In this document: in pieces, positions 22,186-32,352 of the stretch
Position numbering within the stretch: the stretch's first letter is position 1
How the letters are laid out: every line of letters starts with the position of its first letter
Source: a virus
Strand: one strand, 5' to 3'
Virus record (IMG/VR): IMGVR_UViG_3300034108_000410
Coordinates: 1-45,161 of that record
Length of the DNA: 45,161 nt
The notes under the pieces: model-generated
Told to the model about the DNA's origin: nothing
Databases searched by the model: none
The model's input: the letters and a program-made list of their open reading frames with translations, nothing else
Made by a program: the position numbers and the translations under genes

Positions 22186-22354
22186 TTGGTTTTCCTTCTG
22201 ATACTTCACCACCGCGACCACGACGGGGGGTCGGGCGGGGGCCGGTCACCGGAGGCCACACAAAGGGTGGCTGCGGTTTGGGCTTACGGGCGATGGCGAA
22301 AATGGATGCAGCCAACGCCGTGAGGGCGATGACCGCGATTACTTCGAGGATCAT
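22178..22354 (-). CDS. Small single-TM protein, 58 aa
   Basis: One clear membrane helix (MILEVIAVIALTALAASIFA, residues 1-20) followed by a cytoplasmic-type tail rich in proline, arginine and glycine. AAGGA precedes the ATG. It lies between two fibre genes. It might act in lysis (holin or antiholin) or membrane association; the sequence shows only the topology. Confidence 0.6.
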   Translation of the reverse strand: MILEVIAVIALTALAASIFAIARKPKPQPPFVWPPVTGPRPTPRRGRGGEVSEGKPND

Positions 22355-22364
22355 GTGGGTTTCC

Positions 22365-25300
22365 TTATCTGCGGAATTCAGTGACAACGATCTGTCTGTG
22401 GGCAGCCTCGGCATAGTCGAAATTGACGCTGCCCATTTTAAGCTGGACTGTGTAGGTAACTGAGCCGGTCGCCCCTGCGGTATCTACCAGAAATATAGGG
22501 AACGAGCCGGATACCGGCGTCGTGATCTCTATCGGGTTCTCACTCACCTGACCGTTGTAGAACGTCACAGCTCCCGGCAGGATCGACAAACTACTTTCCC
22601 TTATCACGGTACCGTTCCGAAGAAGCCGGACCTGTATGGGAGCGCCGTTAGTTGAGGACCTGCCGCTTATCAGGGCGCAGAAGTCCACGCGGGCCGCACC
22701 GCCTGTCATGGTAAGTGTAGCCGAGGCCGCGTCCTGCCAAGAGGTAGTGATGTTGAAGGACGCCTCAGTGTATCCGCTTGTCCCTGCGGTAGCTGCGTTT
22801 GCCGCTAGACCGCCTGTTGAGACCGTCCCGTTAATCAGCAGTCCGCCATTTATCTTCACGTTGCCGTTCATGGTGACGCCGTCGGCGTCCACATCGAACA
22901 CAGTCCGAGGTGTGTTGCCGGGGGTGACCACCTTGAAGTTACTAGCGAGGATCGTGAAGTCGCCGCTGGTGCCGTTGTTGTTCTGGACGAAGCCAGTTAC
23001 GTAACCGTTGACGTTCAGCGAGACGCCATAGGCAGCCGAGATACCATTGACGGATGTCGAGAGGGCACTGACGGTGGATGTGAGACCGTTTAGCGAGGTA
23101 GAGACCGTATTGATCTGAGTGGAAAGCGCCGACGTCTGGGTTGCTCGGGTTGAGCTTTCAGTCGCGATGGTAGCTGACACAGTCCCTATCTGGTTCTCTA
23201 GGTCTAGCTCCAGCGCAGCGATCTGCGTAGTCCTCGCTGTGGTCTCTGCGGAGATCGCGGTTGACCTTGCGGACGTTTCAGAGGCTATGGCGGAGTAGAC
23301 ACCTGCAATCTGCTGATCGAGGTATAGGTCCAGAGCTGCGATCTGAGATGACCGAGTAGAAGCCTCAGCGGAGATCGCGTTGGCCCTAGTGGTCGCCTCG
23401 TTGGCAATCGCTGAGGAGTTACTGTTGATCTGAGCCTGTAGTCCCGTAAGCCGGGTGGCTAGGGTCTCACCGCCAGTAAGCTGTACTGTGCTATCGCTCA
23501 GGATGAAGGCAGTGCCTGCACCATTCTTCGCTCCGATCAAGGAGATCGTAGAAGCCAGCGCGGCGTCACCGCTTATACGGGCGTTACTCTCGTTGGTCAC
23601 CGTAGCTGACAGAGACGATACCGAACCTTCGACACTATCGATCTCAGCACCGAGCGCAGCCGCGAGGCTTTGTCGAGCAGAGGCTTCTGCCGCAATGGCA
23701 GTCGAACGGGTCGACTGTTCAGTGACGATAGCAGCACCGACGAGATCAATCTCAGCCTCTAGGTCTCCCCTGAGGGTCGACAGAAGAGAGTTACGAGTAG
23801 CTGCTTCAGAAGACAGGGCGTTGGCTCTGGTAGTGGCTTCGTTCAAGATAGCCGCAGAGACGTCGCTTATGTCACCGAGGAGTTCGTCACGCACTGAGGA
23901 CACCTGAGTGTTCCTTGCGGTGGTCTCAGCAGCGATGGCAGTTGACCTTGCAGACTGCTCCGCCGTGATCGCCGCCGAGATTGCAGACGCTCTGGCCGTT
24001 GTCTCGTTATCGATCTTAGTGTTGAGCGTAGCGCCTAGCTGTTGTCGTGCGGTTGCTTCCGATGCGATCTGGGATGCTCTTGTAGAGGACTCACTGGTGA
24101 TAGCAGCCGACAGAGCGTCGATGTCACCTTCCAGTGCTCCCTGAAGAGTAGAGACCTGAGCGTTACGTGCGGAAGTCTCCGCCGCGATAGCTGTTGACCG
24201 GGCCGTCTGCTCCGCCGTGATCGCAGCCGTAATCGCCGCAGTTCGTGCGGAGGTTTCGCCATCAATCTTGGTGTCGAGCGTGGTGCCTAGAAGCTGTCTT
24301 GCGGTTGCCTCCGCTGCGACCTGAGAGGCCCTAGTGGAGGACTCGCTTGTGATCGCAGCCGTGAGGCTGTCTATGTCACCTTCAAGATCACCACGTAGCC
24401 CCGCGATCTGCGAAGTACGTGCTGAGGTCTCAGCAGAGATTGCAGTTGACCTCGCGGCTTGCTCCGCCGTGATCGCCGCTGTTCTCGCTGCTGTCTCATC
24501 GTCTATCTTCGTATTGAGTGTTGTACCCAACGTCTGACGTGCAGACGCCTCAGCGGCTATCTGAGTAGCTCTGGTTGAGGACTCGTTTGTTATCGCTGCT
24601 GCGACTGCGTCAATATCACCCTCGAGATCACCGCGAAGCCCCGCGATCTGCGAAGTACGTGCGGTAGTCTCTGCTGAGATTGCCGAGGCTCTTGCAGATT
24701 GCTCTGCCGTGATCGCTGCTTGTCTAGCTGCTGTCTCGCCGTTGATCAGCGTAGTCAGAGAAGCGCCTAGCTGGGTGCGTTCGGTAGCCTCGGCTTCAAG
24801 AGCCGTGGTCCGCGCAGCTTGTTCTGCCGTGATGGCAGCAGCCCGTGTGGATGCTTCGTTGTTAATGGCGGTTGTGAGAGCGGCACCTAGCTGGGATCGT
24901 TGAGTAGCCTCGGCTGCAATGGCGGTTGCCCGCGTGGTCGCTTCGTTGTTAATCGCTGCCGCGTTACCTGAAATACCAGACGATAGAGTCGTTAGGCGGG
25001 TAGCGAGGGTCTCAGTGGGTGTCACCCGTATCCGGGAAAGATCGAGGATGAAGGCCGTGCTGTCCCCGTTCTTCGCACCCAGTAGGGCGATGTCAGAGGC
25101 AAGAGCTGCGTCCCCAGCTATCCGTGCGTTGGTTTCGTTCAAGACAAGCGTAGCAATGCCCTGCCCGTCACCGAGGTCTGTAAGAGCGTCCACGACAGCC
25201 GTCAGGCCGTCTTGGTCGACCCTTAGGGCGTCTAGGGCTGCTTTGAGGGCGGTGTTGCCTAGCGCCGGGTTCTGTACCGTCGCATTGACTTGAGCAAGCT

Positions 25301-25925
25301 CTGTGCCCAGACCATCTATCTCACCCAAGAGGGAAGCATTGATCTGATCAAGCTCTGTTCCCAACCCGTTGATCTCACTGGTCAGGGTTGAACCGAGTTG
25401 ATCCAACTCCGTGCCTAGCCCGTCGAGCTGAACCGAGAGTACGGTTGTCAGGGCCGCATTGTTATCGAGATCATTGATGCGTTGCTGGAGGGTACCCAGT
25501 AGGGCATCCCCGAGGACGACAGTAGCCAACTGATCAGCAACCTCGTCAGGTGTAAGGACAAGACCGTTAGCCTCTCCGATGCGGACTAAGGCGGTATCGA
25601 GCTTGGCCTCGTAAAATGCTGTGATCTCCTGCTGCTTGTACAGGAGCTGGAGGACTGCGGTGTTCAGGTCCTCTTCTGTGAGGACCGCGCCGTTCTGGAA
25701 ATCAACCAGTGCGGCCAGAATAGGGGTGTTACGGCGAACCTCAACAATCGCCCCGGTGCCCGGAGGGGTAGACAACCGCAGACGCGATTGGTTTACCCAC
25801 TCCAGTACCGAGGTGAGGGAGCCATTAACACGCACCTCTACGTGGGTGTTGGACAGGTACGGAAAGGGGACATCGAAGTCCGCCTGACCGCCAGTCGCCA
25901 CGTAGGTGACGAGGGGTTGTGTCAA
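22365..25925 (-). CDS. T7-type tail fibre with lambda J-like C-terminal module
   Basis: A 1186-aa fibre. Residues 1-150 match the T7 gp17 N-terminal attachment domain (VTYVATGGQADFDVPFPYL, then LTEEDLNTAVLQLLYKQQE). A long trimeric coiled coil follows, including four copies of an 80-84-residue unit starting near residues 419, 499, 583 and 667. A separate module, NARI-x-GDAALAS ... GAKNG-xx-TAFIL, occurs twice (about 265-310 and 780-826). Residues about 963-1035 (YGVSLNVNGYVTGFVQNNNG, then ILASNFKVV and VFDVDADGVTMNG) resemble the DUF1983 part of lambda-type host-specificity protein J. The start is TTG with GGAGAG upstream. Confidence 0.9.
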   Translation of the reverse strand: MTQPLVTYVATGGQADFDVPFPYLSNTHVEVRVNGSLTSVLEWVNQSRLRLSTPPGTGAIVEVRRNTPILAALVDFQNGAVLTEEDLNTAVLQLLYKQQEITAFYEAKLDTALVRIGEANGLVLTPDEVADQLATVVLGDALLGTLQQRINDLDNNAALTTVLSVQLDGLGTELDQLGSTLTSEINGLGTELDQINASLLGEIDGLGTELAQVNATVQNPALGNTALKAALDALRVDQDGLTAVVDALTDLGDGQGIATLVLNETNARIAGDAALASDIALLGAKNGDSTAFILDLSRIRVTPTETLATRLTTLSSGISGNAAAINNEATTRATAIAAEATQRSQLGAALTTAINNEASTRAAAITAEQAARTTALEAEATERTQLGASLTTLINGETAARQAAITAEQSARASAISAETTARTSQIAGLRGDLEGDIDAVAAAITNESSTRATQIAAEASARQTLGTTLNTKIDDETAARTAAITAEQAARSTAISAETSARTSQIAGLRGDLEGDIDSLTAAITSESSTRASQVAAEATARQLLGTTLDTKIDGETSARTAAITAAITAEQTARSTAIAAETSARNAQVSTLQGALEGDIDALSAAITSESSTRASQIASEATARQQLGATLNTKIDNETTARASAISAAITAEQSARSTAIAAETTARNTQVSSVRDELLGDISDVSAAILNEATTRANALSSEAATRNSLLSTLRGDLEAEIDLVGAAIVTEQSTRSTAIAAEASARQSLAAALGAEIDSVEGSVSSLSATVTNESNARISGDAALASTISLIGAKNGAGTAFILSDSTVQLTGGETLATRLTGLQAQINSNSSAIANEATTRANAISAEASTRSSQIAALDLYLDQQIAGVYSAIASETSARSTAISAETTARTTQIAALELDLENQIGTVSATIATESSTRATQTSALSTQINTVSTSLNGLTSTVSALSTSVNGISAAYGVSLNVNGYVTGFVQNNNGTSGDFTILASNFKVVTPGNTPRTVFDVDADGVTMNGNVKINGGLLINGTVSTGGLAANAATAGTSGYTEASFNITTSWQDAASATLTMTGGAARVDFCALISGRSSTNGAPIQVRLLRNGTVIRESSLSILPGAVTFYNGQVSENPIEITTPVSGSFPIFLVDTAGATGSVTYTVQLKMGSVNFDYAEAAHRQIVVTEFRR
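23675..24671 (-). repeat. Four ~84-residue coiled-coil repeats in the fibre gene
   Basis: Coding repeats of 240-252 bp beginning at about 24671, 24431, 24179 and 23927 on the minus strand. Each encodes ET-x-AR-x-Q, then a G-x-LEGDID-like segment, SSTRA-x-Q, KID-x-ET and SARSTAI. The last copy is degenerate. Confidence 0.75.
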
Positions 25926-25934
25926 TATCTCTCC

Positions 25935-28900
25935 TTATTGAACGGGCAGGCCCATCAGTTCAGTGTCCCTCTTCGCCAAGGCTTCTGCCTGACGGGTTTC
26001 GAGGTTCATTGCGATGTAGTCCTGCAACGACTTTGTGTACGCCTTCTTGCCCGCGTAGGACGGGCTTCGTTGCTCTAGGATATCCCAAGCAGGCTTGTTG
26101 AACTCAGCCATCGTTTCGACGATAGCCTTACGCTTATCTTCTTTCCGGCGGAGCGTCTGGAACCAAGGGTCCTCGAAGAGAGAACCTAGCGCCTGCTCCA
26201 TCGTGAGGCCGTCCTCGTTGATGGCTTCCTTGCCACGGATACGACGGACCTCAGCCAGCTCATCGCTGTTGAGATCGAAGCCGTCCGGGTCGGACTTGCG
26301 TAGGGTATTGATATCGATCCCGAGTTCACGGAGCTGCCGCTTCACAGGACTGATAGCTTCCCCTTCAGTCAACTCGGAGGAACCGAAGGTGAGACCGACG
26401 GTACGAGCTTTGACTTCATCACCGAATGGATCGATGCGAGGGGCAAGACCCCAACCGGCACCGGGAATGGTCCTCAGGAGCGTATCGGTCCAACCAACGG
26501 TCTCTATCGCGCTGTCGCGGAAGGTATCGTTGATCTGCCGAGAGATGCCGCTGAACGGGATCATACGGGTGGTAGCGTTCTGGAGTATCTTCTCGATACC
26601 AGTCCAGCTCCCATTCTGGGGACCGCTAAGGGCTTCGAGTGCGTCCGAGAGTGACTTCATGTAGCTCTTACTCAGGATCGCATCAAACGTCCCAGCAACA
26701 ACCGTAGCGCCCACGCCCCGGATAACTTCCTGCATCTCGTAGTCCGCGCTTTCAGACCAACCCTGCTTGAGAGCTTGGCCGATCACAGCGCCCATACCTA
26801 CGGTGAAGGAGAACGGGTCAAGACGACCGATTTCGATGAAGCCTCCGCCGATCAGGTTCAGACGCATCGGAGGACCGGCGTCGAGATTGGCGGAGTTCTG
26901 GAAGCCCCCGTTGGTGGCTGTGACGGCACCGGCAAGCCCTGCGGCGATACCGATGTTAAACATCATGCTACCAGCTTCGACCCGAGCCTTTGCAAGCTCT
27001 GCGTCTGGGCCACCCTTCTCGATGATCTTCTTGATCTCAGGAGCGTACTTCCCGAACGGGCCATAGTTCACCACGCCCTGCTCGAAGAGCCGGATCGGAG
27101 TGCGGACATACGGGAACACCAGACCGACACGGTCGATGGCGTTGATGAAGTTCGCGCTGGTCTTACCGAGAGTGGTCTGAGGTCCGTCCATGAACAGGAC
27201 TTGGTCAGCCTCATCGTCCACGATCTTTGCCAGATCGCGAAGGAAGCTGGCCTCAGCATTCAGCTCGGTCGGGTTCGTCAGTAGAGCCTCTTCCACGCGG
27301 TCGAGGATTTCCGAAGGAGGTAGTTCAGCAAGGTCCTTGGCCCTAGCTTCCACATACTTACCCATCTGGTCCATGTTCAGTCCCATCTCCTGCGCCTCGC
27401 GGACAGCGAAGCGAGTTGCTTGGGCGTAGGTCTCTTTGACCCGGATGAACTCACGACCCCAGTCATCCAGTGAGGCCGTGAAGAGCTTCATGGATGCACC
27501 GCTGGTTGCGTCGATGGTGTTTGCAGTGACTGCGCGGGCTTTCTCTAGGTGATAGATCAGGTTCCCGAGAGCACCACCACCTGCCTTGTATCCATCAACC
27601 CGCTGGTTGAATGCTTCAAGGTCAGTGACAGCCAGTCGGCCCTTCTCATCAAACTCACGCATAGCGTTCGGAGCGTAGCCAGACTTCAACATGGTCTCAC
27701 GCTGGAGCCGTGCCTTAGTCGCTACCTTTCCGGTGCCCCAGCCAACGGCTGCAACACGCTCTACGTCAGTCCAGAACTCCCACTTCACGCGCTTGGCTAG
27801 GGCCTTGAGGCCTTCGCGGTGCGCCTTCCAGTAGACAGCCTTCGATGCTTCACGCTCAAACCGCATGGCTTGAGCTTCAGTCATCTTACCGGCCTTTTCG
27901 AGGTTCTTGATGGCCTTGCCACGGGCGATGTTGTTTCTGAATAGGTCGTTGAGGACCAGAGAGATACCGTTGAATAAACCAGTGGCCGGTGTCAGGGCGT
28001 TGGAGCGTAGGAACAGTGACACGCTGTTGATTGCGCGGTCCCATACACCGAACGCTTTGGCTTCCTTAGGATCGAGGAGGGTGTCAATGACTTCCTCAGT
28101 CTGATCCATGCGACCAATACGGCTCATGAGTGCCTTGAGGTTGGTATCTCCCAGCTCGGCGATGCTCTCAGCGATCCTCGCTTTGATCTCTTCCTTTGAA
28201 AGCTGGTTGGTGATCTCAAGGTTACGAGCCTTGGTGCCGTGTGAAAGGACACCGAGGGTACGGCCTGCGTTTGACAGGACACCCCGTGATAGAGTGAATT
28301 GATACGCTGCCTCAGCGATGGCGTCAGCAACACGTTCCCGTGCACCTTCTTCGCCTGCAATGATCTTGGGCAGCTCTACCTCACGCAGCTTCAGTAGACG
28401 ACCGGCTGCGAGAAACATGGTGTGCTGTTCGATACGTGCATCAATGTAGCCAGTACGTGAAGCCTCATATCGAGCCTCGGAGTCCGCGATGGACAGGCCC
28501 TTGCGAAGCTCCTTGGTGACATCGCGCTCCATTCCTTCGAGTGTGCGCTTACCGATGCCAGCTTTCTTAGCCAGCTTCTGTGTGGCTTCTTCGAACAGCT
28601 CGGCAGCCATAGCCGCCCGCTCTGCACTGTACTCTCCCTCAGCGGTTGTGACGCGAAGGAGTGAGCGATAATGCGGATCTTGAGCTACCGTACCGTTGGC
28701 CTCAGCGTCATCGATGCGCTTCAGGAGGGCAACAGCCTCTTCCTGCGTCATCTTACCGAGGCGCTGCTCCACGGCCCTCAGGGCTATTGCAGGATCACCG
28801 ATGAGTTCCCGAGCGGTGATCAATGCACCATCATCGAGCTTGTCGAGGGTTGCGTCAGCCAGCTCGTCGGTTGCCCCTGAGGGATTACGGGTAACTGAGG

Positions 28901-29549
28901 TCTTCTTCCCGAGCGGGGAAGGGTTCGCTGTAGTCTCAGCGTTGAATGTCAGATCGTCATCGAAGCGAACATCATCAGCTCCGATGGATACTGGCTTGCC
29001 ACGCTTGAGCAGCGAGACAGCCTTACGTCCACCTGCGGATACTGCGGGGACAATCAGGGCGGACAGCAGGTAACCACCGGCTGCACCGAAGGCCGCGCCG
29101 CCGAGTGCGCCGTCGAGACGCTCCCCGAAGCTACCTTCGTCTGAGCCTAGCCCATAGACACCGCCATAGACGCCGCCTGCTACCGTGGCTGATCGAACAG
29201 AGCGTCCGCCCCATCCGAGGAATGGAACGAAACCACCTGCCACCTGACCACTTAGCGTTGACCAGAAGTTCTGCTCCTGCGTGACTTCCATGAACGCCCG
29301 GTTCTCATCGAGAGCCGTGTCGTAGTCTTTACCGAGGAAGAAGGAATCCAGCCCAGCGCCGATCTCGTCCATGAAGCCGAGCGTAAGTGTGTCGGCGGCA
29401 CCGAGGACGGCTGCGTCCACGGCATTAACGACCGACCAACGCTCTGCGCGTTCCTTGCGGACGCGATCCCTGATCACTGACTTCCGCTCTTCGGGATTGT
29501 CAGTAGGACCGAGGGCCTCCATTTTGGATTGATATGCTGCGCTGGGCAT
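25935..29549 (-). CDS. Internal virion / ejectosome protein (T7 gp16-like)
   Basis: A 1204-aa protein in the T7 gp16 position, between the gp15-like protein and the T7-type fibre (T7 gp16 is 1318 aa). In T7 it forms part of the internal core ejected into the cell envelope. It is helical throughout, with glycine/alanine-rich hydrophobic stretches around 105-170 and 905-945 that could cross or insert into membranes. I do not find the N-terminal transglycosylase domain that T7 gp16 carries; a muralytic domain sits in the gp15-like protein instead. AAGGAAACCCC precedes the ATG. Confidence 0.82.
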   Translation of the reverse strand: MPSAAYQSKMEALGPTDNPEERKSVIRDRVRKERAERWSVVNAVDAAVLGAADTLTLGFMDEIGAGLDSFFLGKDYDTALDENRAFMEVTQEQNFWSTLSGQVAGGFVPFLGWGGRSVRSATVAGGVYGGVYGLGSDEGSFGERLDGALGGAAFGAAGGYLLSALIVPAVSAGGRKAVSLLKRGKPVSIGADDVRFDDDLTFNAETTANPSPLGKKTSVTRNPSGATDELADATLDKLDDGALITARELIGDPAIALRAVEQRLGKMTQEEAVALLKRIDDAEANGTVAQDPHYRSLLRVTTAEGEYSAERAAMAAELFEEATQKLAKKAGIGKRTLEGMERDVTKELRKGLSIADSEARYEASRTGYIDARIEQHTMFLAAGRLLKLREVELPKIIAGEEGARERVADAIAEAAYQFTLSRGVLSNAGRTLGVLSHGTKARNLEITNQLSKEEIKARIAESIAELGDTNLKALMSRIGRMDQTEEVIDTLLDPKEAKAFGVWDRAINSVSLFLRSNALTPATGLFNGISLVLNDLFRNNIARGKAIKNLEKAGKMTEAQAMRFEREASKAVYWKAHREGLKALAKRVKWEFWTDVERVAAVGWGTGKVATKARLQRETMLKSGYAPNAMREFDEKGRLAVTDLEAFNQRVDGYKAGGGALGNLIYHLEKARAVTANTIDATSGASMKLFTASLDDWGREFIRVKETYAQATRFAVREAQEMGLNMDQMGKYVEARAKDLAELPPSEILDRVEEALLTNPTELNAEASFLRDLAKIVDDEADQVLFMDGPQTTLGKTSANFINAIDRVGLVFPYVRTPIRLFEQGVVNYGPFGKYAPEIKKIIEKGGPDAELAKARVEAGSMMFNIGIAAGLAGAVTATNGGFQNSANLDAGPPMRLNLIGGGFIEIGRLDPFSFTVGMGAVIGQALKQGWSESADYEMQEVIRGVGATVVAGTFDAILSKSYMKSLSDALEALSGPQNGSWTGIEKILQNATTRMIPFSGISRQINDTFRDSAIETVGWTDTLLRTIPGAGWGLAPRIDPFGDEVKARTVGLTFGSSELTEGEAISPVKRQLRELGIDINTLRKSDPDGFDLNSDELAEVRRIRGKEAINEDGLTMEQALGSLFEDPWFQTLRRKEDKRKAIVETMAEFNKPAWDILEQRSPSYAGKKAYTKSLQDYIAMNLETRQAEALAKRDTELMGLPVQ

Positions 29550-29561
29550 GGGGTTTCCTTG

Positions 29562-31862
29562 TTACTTGGGTTTCGGCTTGGTCGGCTTTCGGCCAGCAAT
29601 GTACCGGGGGATTTGAGCGTCGAGGTAATCCTCAGATTTCTTGAGGTAGTCTTCGACACGATCCGGTGTGACTTGGCCTTCTGCAAACTGAGCAACCCGG
29701 ATGTTGATCTGCTCATCGAGCCACCTCTCCGCCTCTTTGTGTAAGGGCGGTGGGAGCTGACGCTTGATGTCTGCAAGATAGATCGCCCGCCAGCTTGTGA
29801 CCGTCGCGGCACCTTTACGTACCTGAGGGTTATCTGCGGTGAGCTTGGCGATCTTATTGATCTGCTCAGTGGTCTGAAGGATTTCTGCACGGACCAGTGG
29901 GTCTGTCTCCTTCGCTGCCATCTCTAGGACCTTCTTACGGGCCGCAGCAGGTGACATCGCACCGGATACAACCGGAGCCACGATGGCGTTCACAGAGTTC
30001 TCTGCGCGGTCCCTGCGGGCCGTGTTGAGTGACTGTTCGTCCTCAGCTTCCGACTGGCGGAACTCGCTCTCTGCCTGACGCTCGTCCTGTTCAATGATGC
30101 TGATGAGTGACCGACCTTCGTCGATACCGATCTCACCGCTCTGCATTGCCGTGCGGACTTCCGTGATCGTAGCTGGGCTACCGATACCAGACAGACGGGC
30201 TGCGTAGCCAAGGGCTGCTTCAGTCTGCTTCTCTTTACGGGCTGCTTCATAGGCGGTGTTGAACCGCTGATCAGACACCCGCAGTGCACTGCTGTACTTT
30301 GCCCGCTCTTCCGGGTTCAGAGAGTAAGCTCCTGAGGGTCCAGTAAGATTGGCCGAGTTCGGCATACGGTCGAGGAGTGATGTAGCAGATGCCGGGTTGA
30401 TCACTGAAGGATCGATGGCGTCGAGGGAGGCTTCCCCTGCTCCACCTTCGAGGCCCTGTGAGGCGAACCGACGAGCTGCACTTGCCCGAGCCTTGCGTGA
30501 CTTACCGTTCGACCGTTCATAGAACCGATCGATCAGCTCCGCTGCTTGCTCAGGGGTCTTGGCTGCGAGGATTTGATCCCGCTGCTCAACAGTCATCCCT
30601 GCCTTGCCGGGGTTCTTCATCTCCCATGCAACAAAGCGGACCTGCTCTTCGAGGGTCGCGTTGCGTGGGTGCTTGCCGATGACCTGCTTGAAGTTATCGA
30701 CGCGGTCGAACCGCCACTGTGCTAGGCCGTGAGCTGTACCGCCGTCACCAGAGTTCTTGTTCTTACCGAGGGCGCTTTCGTGTTCGAAGTTCCCAAGGAA
30801 ACCAGCGATCACCGCATCCGACATACCGGAGGACCGGAGGCCCGTGGTGATAGTACCGGCAGGTCCTTTGGGGACAAACGGTGCCTTAGCGGGTTCTGCG
30901 GCGGCTGCGTTGGTGGAAGCCGGGACAGGAACCTCACCGACCACAGGGGCCTGATCAGGGTTCTGGCGGGATGCCACAAGTGACCGGCGGATGCTGCGGG
31001 CCTTGTTCTGGAGTTCAAGAGCCTTTGTGGGATCAGTCTCTAGGGCTTCGATTGCCTGAGCTTCAAGCTCTGCGATCTCTCCATCGAACACAGCCAGCAT
31101 CGCCTCTTTACGGCGGGCAGGTGGGACGAAGGACGGGAATGCCTTGAAGCGGGCTTCGAAGTCCACTGGCTCACCCATACGGATTGCCGAGCGGAGAACT
31201 TCAGTCTCGTTAGCGACTGCCTCGTTCACGAACTCCTGCTCGATCTCTCCGTTGATGACAGAGACGATACGGGCACGGGTGGCTTCCATCTGATCGGCCA
31301 CCCAGTACGCGGACTGCGGTGAACCGAAGTCACGGACTTTCGTGTCATCTTCAGGATCGAGACCGAACTGGCGGAGCTTGGCGTCAACCGCCTGCTCAAT
31401 AATAGCTAGGCGCTCTTCCGGTGTATCGGCTTCGAGATACTCAGGGCTACCACGGGCTGCCTTCGTGACATCATCGAGTTCCTCTTGGGTCTTCGACCAG
31501 TCACGGCGGGTGCGGCTCATGGATACGGACTCGCGGTAGGCGAGGCTCTTCTTGAATTTCTCTGGATCAACCACCCCTGCTGCAAAGTCAGCAGAGCCAG
31601 CGGCTGTGTCCTGTATTCTGTTCTTGTTGTCGAGTGCGTCCTGCCGCTCCACGAAGGAGCCAGCAGCTCCGTTGACCCGGCGGGCGAAGTCCATCAGGGC
31701 TTCAGCTCCGCCAACGTCACCTCGGGTGCCACTGCGGATGTCATTCGATGCACGGCGGTCGACCTGATCGACCATACGCCGTGACGAGATAATGCTGTCT
31801 CGGCGGGCTGTCGGGCGGTCAGCTACCGGGGTGCGGTTCTGGTTCCTTGATAGGTCAGCCAT
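29562..31862 (-). CDS. Internal virion protein (gp15-like) with tail-lysozyme domain
   Basis: A 766-aa protein (T7 gp15 is 747 aa) in the gp15 position. The ends are helical and coiled-coil-like. Residues about 335-467 form a phage tail-lysozyme/transglycosylase-like domain: IAGFLGNFEHESALGKN with candidate catalytic Glu 360 or 362, followed by GTAHGLAQWRFDRV, then FVAWEM and AAELIDRFYERSNGK. Such a domain would open the peptidoglycan locally for DNA entry. A low-complexity alanine/proline linker (about 300-330) precedes it. GGGGGTAAC before the ATG is the ribosome site. Confidence 0.88.
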   Translation of the reverse strand: MADLSRNQNRTPVADRPTARRDSIISSRRMVDQVDRRASNDIRSGTRGDVGGAEALMDFARRVNGAAGSFVERQDALDNKNRIQDTAAGSADFAAGVVDPEKFKKSLAYRESVSMSRTRRDWSKTQEELDDVTKAARGSPEYLEADTPEERLAIIEQAVDAKLRQFGLDPEDDTKVRDFGSPQSAYWVADQMEATRARIVSVINGEIEQEFVNEAVANETEVLRSAIRMGEPVDFEARFKAFPSFVPPARRKEAMLAVFDGEIAELEAQAIEALETDPTKALELQNKARSIRRSLVASRQNPDQAPVVGEVPVPASTNAAAAEPAKAPFVPKGPAGTITTGLRSSGMSDAVIAGFLGNFEHESALGKNKNSGDGGTAHGLAQWRFDRVDNFKQVIGKHPRNATLEEQVRFVAWEMKNPGKAGMTVEQRDQILAAKTPEQAAELIDRFYERSNGKSRKARASAARRFASQGLEGGAGEASLDAIDPSVINPASATSLLDRMPNSANLTGPSGAYSLNPEERAKYSSALRVSDQRFNTAYEAARKEKQTEAALGYAARLSGIGSPATITEVRTAMQSGEIGIDEGRSLISIIEQDERQAESEFRQSEAEDEQSLNTARRDRAENSVNAIVAPVVSGAMSPAAARKKVLEMAAKETDPLVRAEILQTTEQINKIAKLTADNPQVRKGAATVTSWRAIYLADIKRQLPPPLHKEAERWLDEQINIRVAQFAEGQVTPDRVEDYLKKSEDYLDAQIPRYIAGRKPTKPKPK

Positions 31863-31865
31863 TGG

Positions 31866-32351
31866 TTACCCCCTAGGTGCTGATGGTGTGCTCTTCTTGA
31901 TCGCCGCTGCGTCCAGCTTGGCCCAACCGTCCGCTGCTGCGGATGCGATGTTGAGGCCTGCGCCGAGTGCTGTCGGCTTCTGGATGCGTGAAAGGGCTGA
32001 TGCGGTTTCGGCCTGAGCTGCCGTGTTGCGGCTCTCTAGGTTCGCGAGGATACGATCTCGGTTCAATTCACCCTGCATCGCGCTGTCGCGGAGGAGAGCT
32101 TCAACCGAACCGGATGATAGCGATAGGCCAGCCTCACCGGCTGCTGTACGGATACGCGCCTGTTCACGGCGGGCTGCCCGCATGGCATCGAAGGTTTCTG
32201 CGGTGGCAACCTGACGGTTCTCCTCGCGGACAACCATAGCTTGCTCATTCAGAGCCTTAGTCTGCGACTTGGCGGACTTGATCTGGGCGACAGTAGATGT
32301 CGCAGCGGTAGCCACTGAAAGGACCACCGAGGCTGTTAATGGGTCACACAC
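31866..32351 (-). CDS. Internal virion protein (T7 gp14-like)
   Basis: A 161-aa helical protein starting (M)CDPLTASVVLSVATAATST, in the gp14 slot before the gp15-like gene. T7 gp14 (196 aa) inserts in the outer membrane during ejection. The N-terminal 20 residues are hydrophobic and the centre is a long charged helix (REENRQVATAETFDAMRAAR). The start is a GTG, with AAGG nine bases upstream. Confidence 0.78.
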   Translation of the reverse strand: MCDPLTASVVLSVATAATSTVAQIKSAKSQTKALNEQAMVVREENRQVATAETFDAMRAARREQARIRTAAGEAGLSLSSGSVEALLRDSAMQGELNRDRILANLESRNTAAQAETASALSRIQKPTALGAGLNIASAAADGWAKLDAAAIKKSTPSAPRG

Positions 32352-32352
32352 G

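Noticed and set aside
23675-24671. CRISPR-like or non-coding repeat array
   Set aside because: The repeats are in one long open frame with heptad-patterned protein and no spacers; they are fibre coding repeats.
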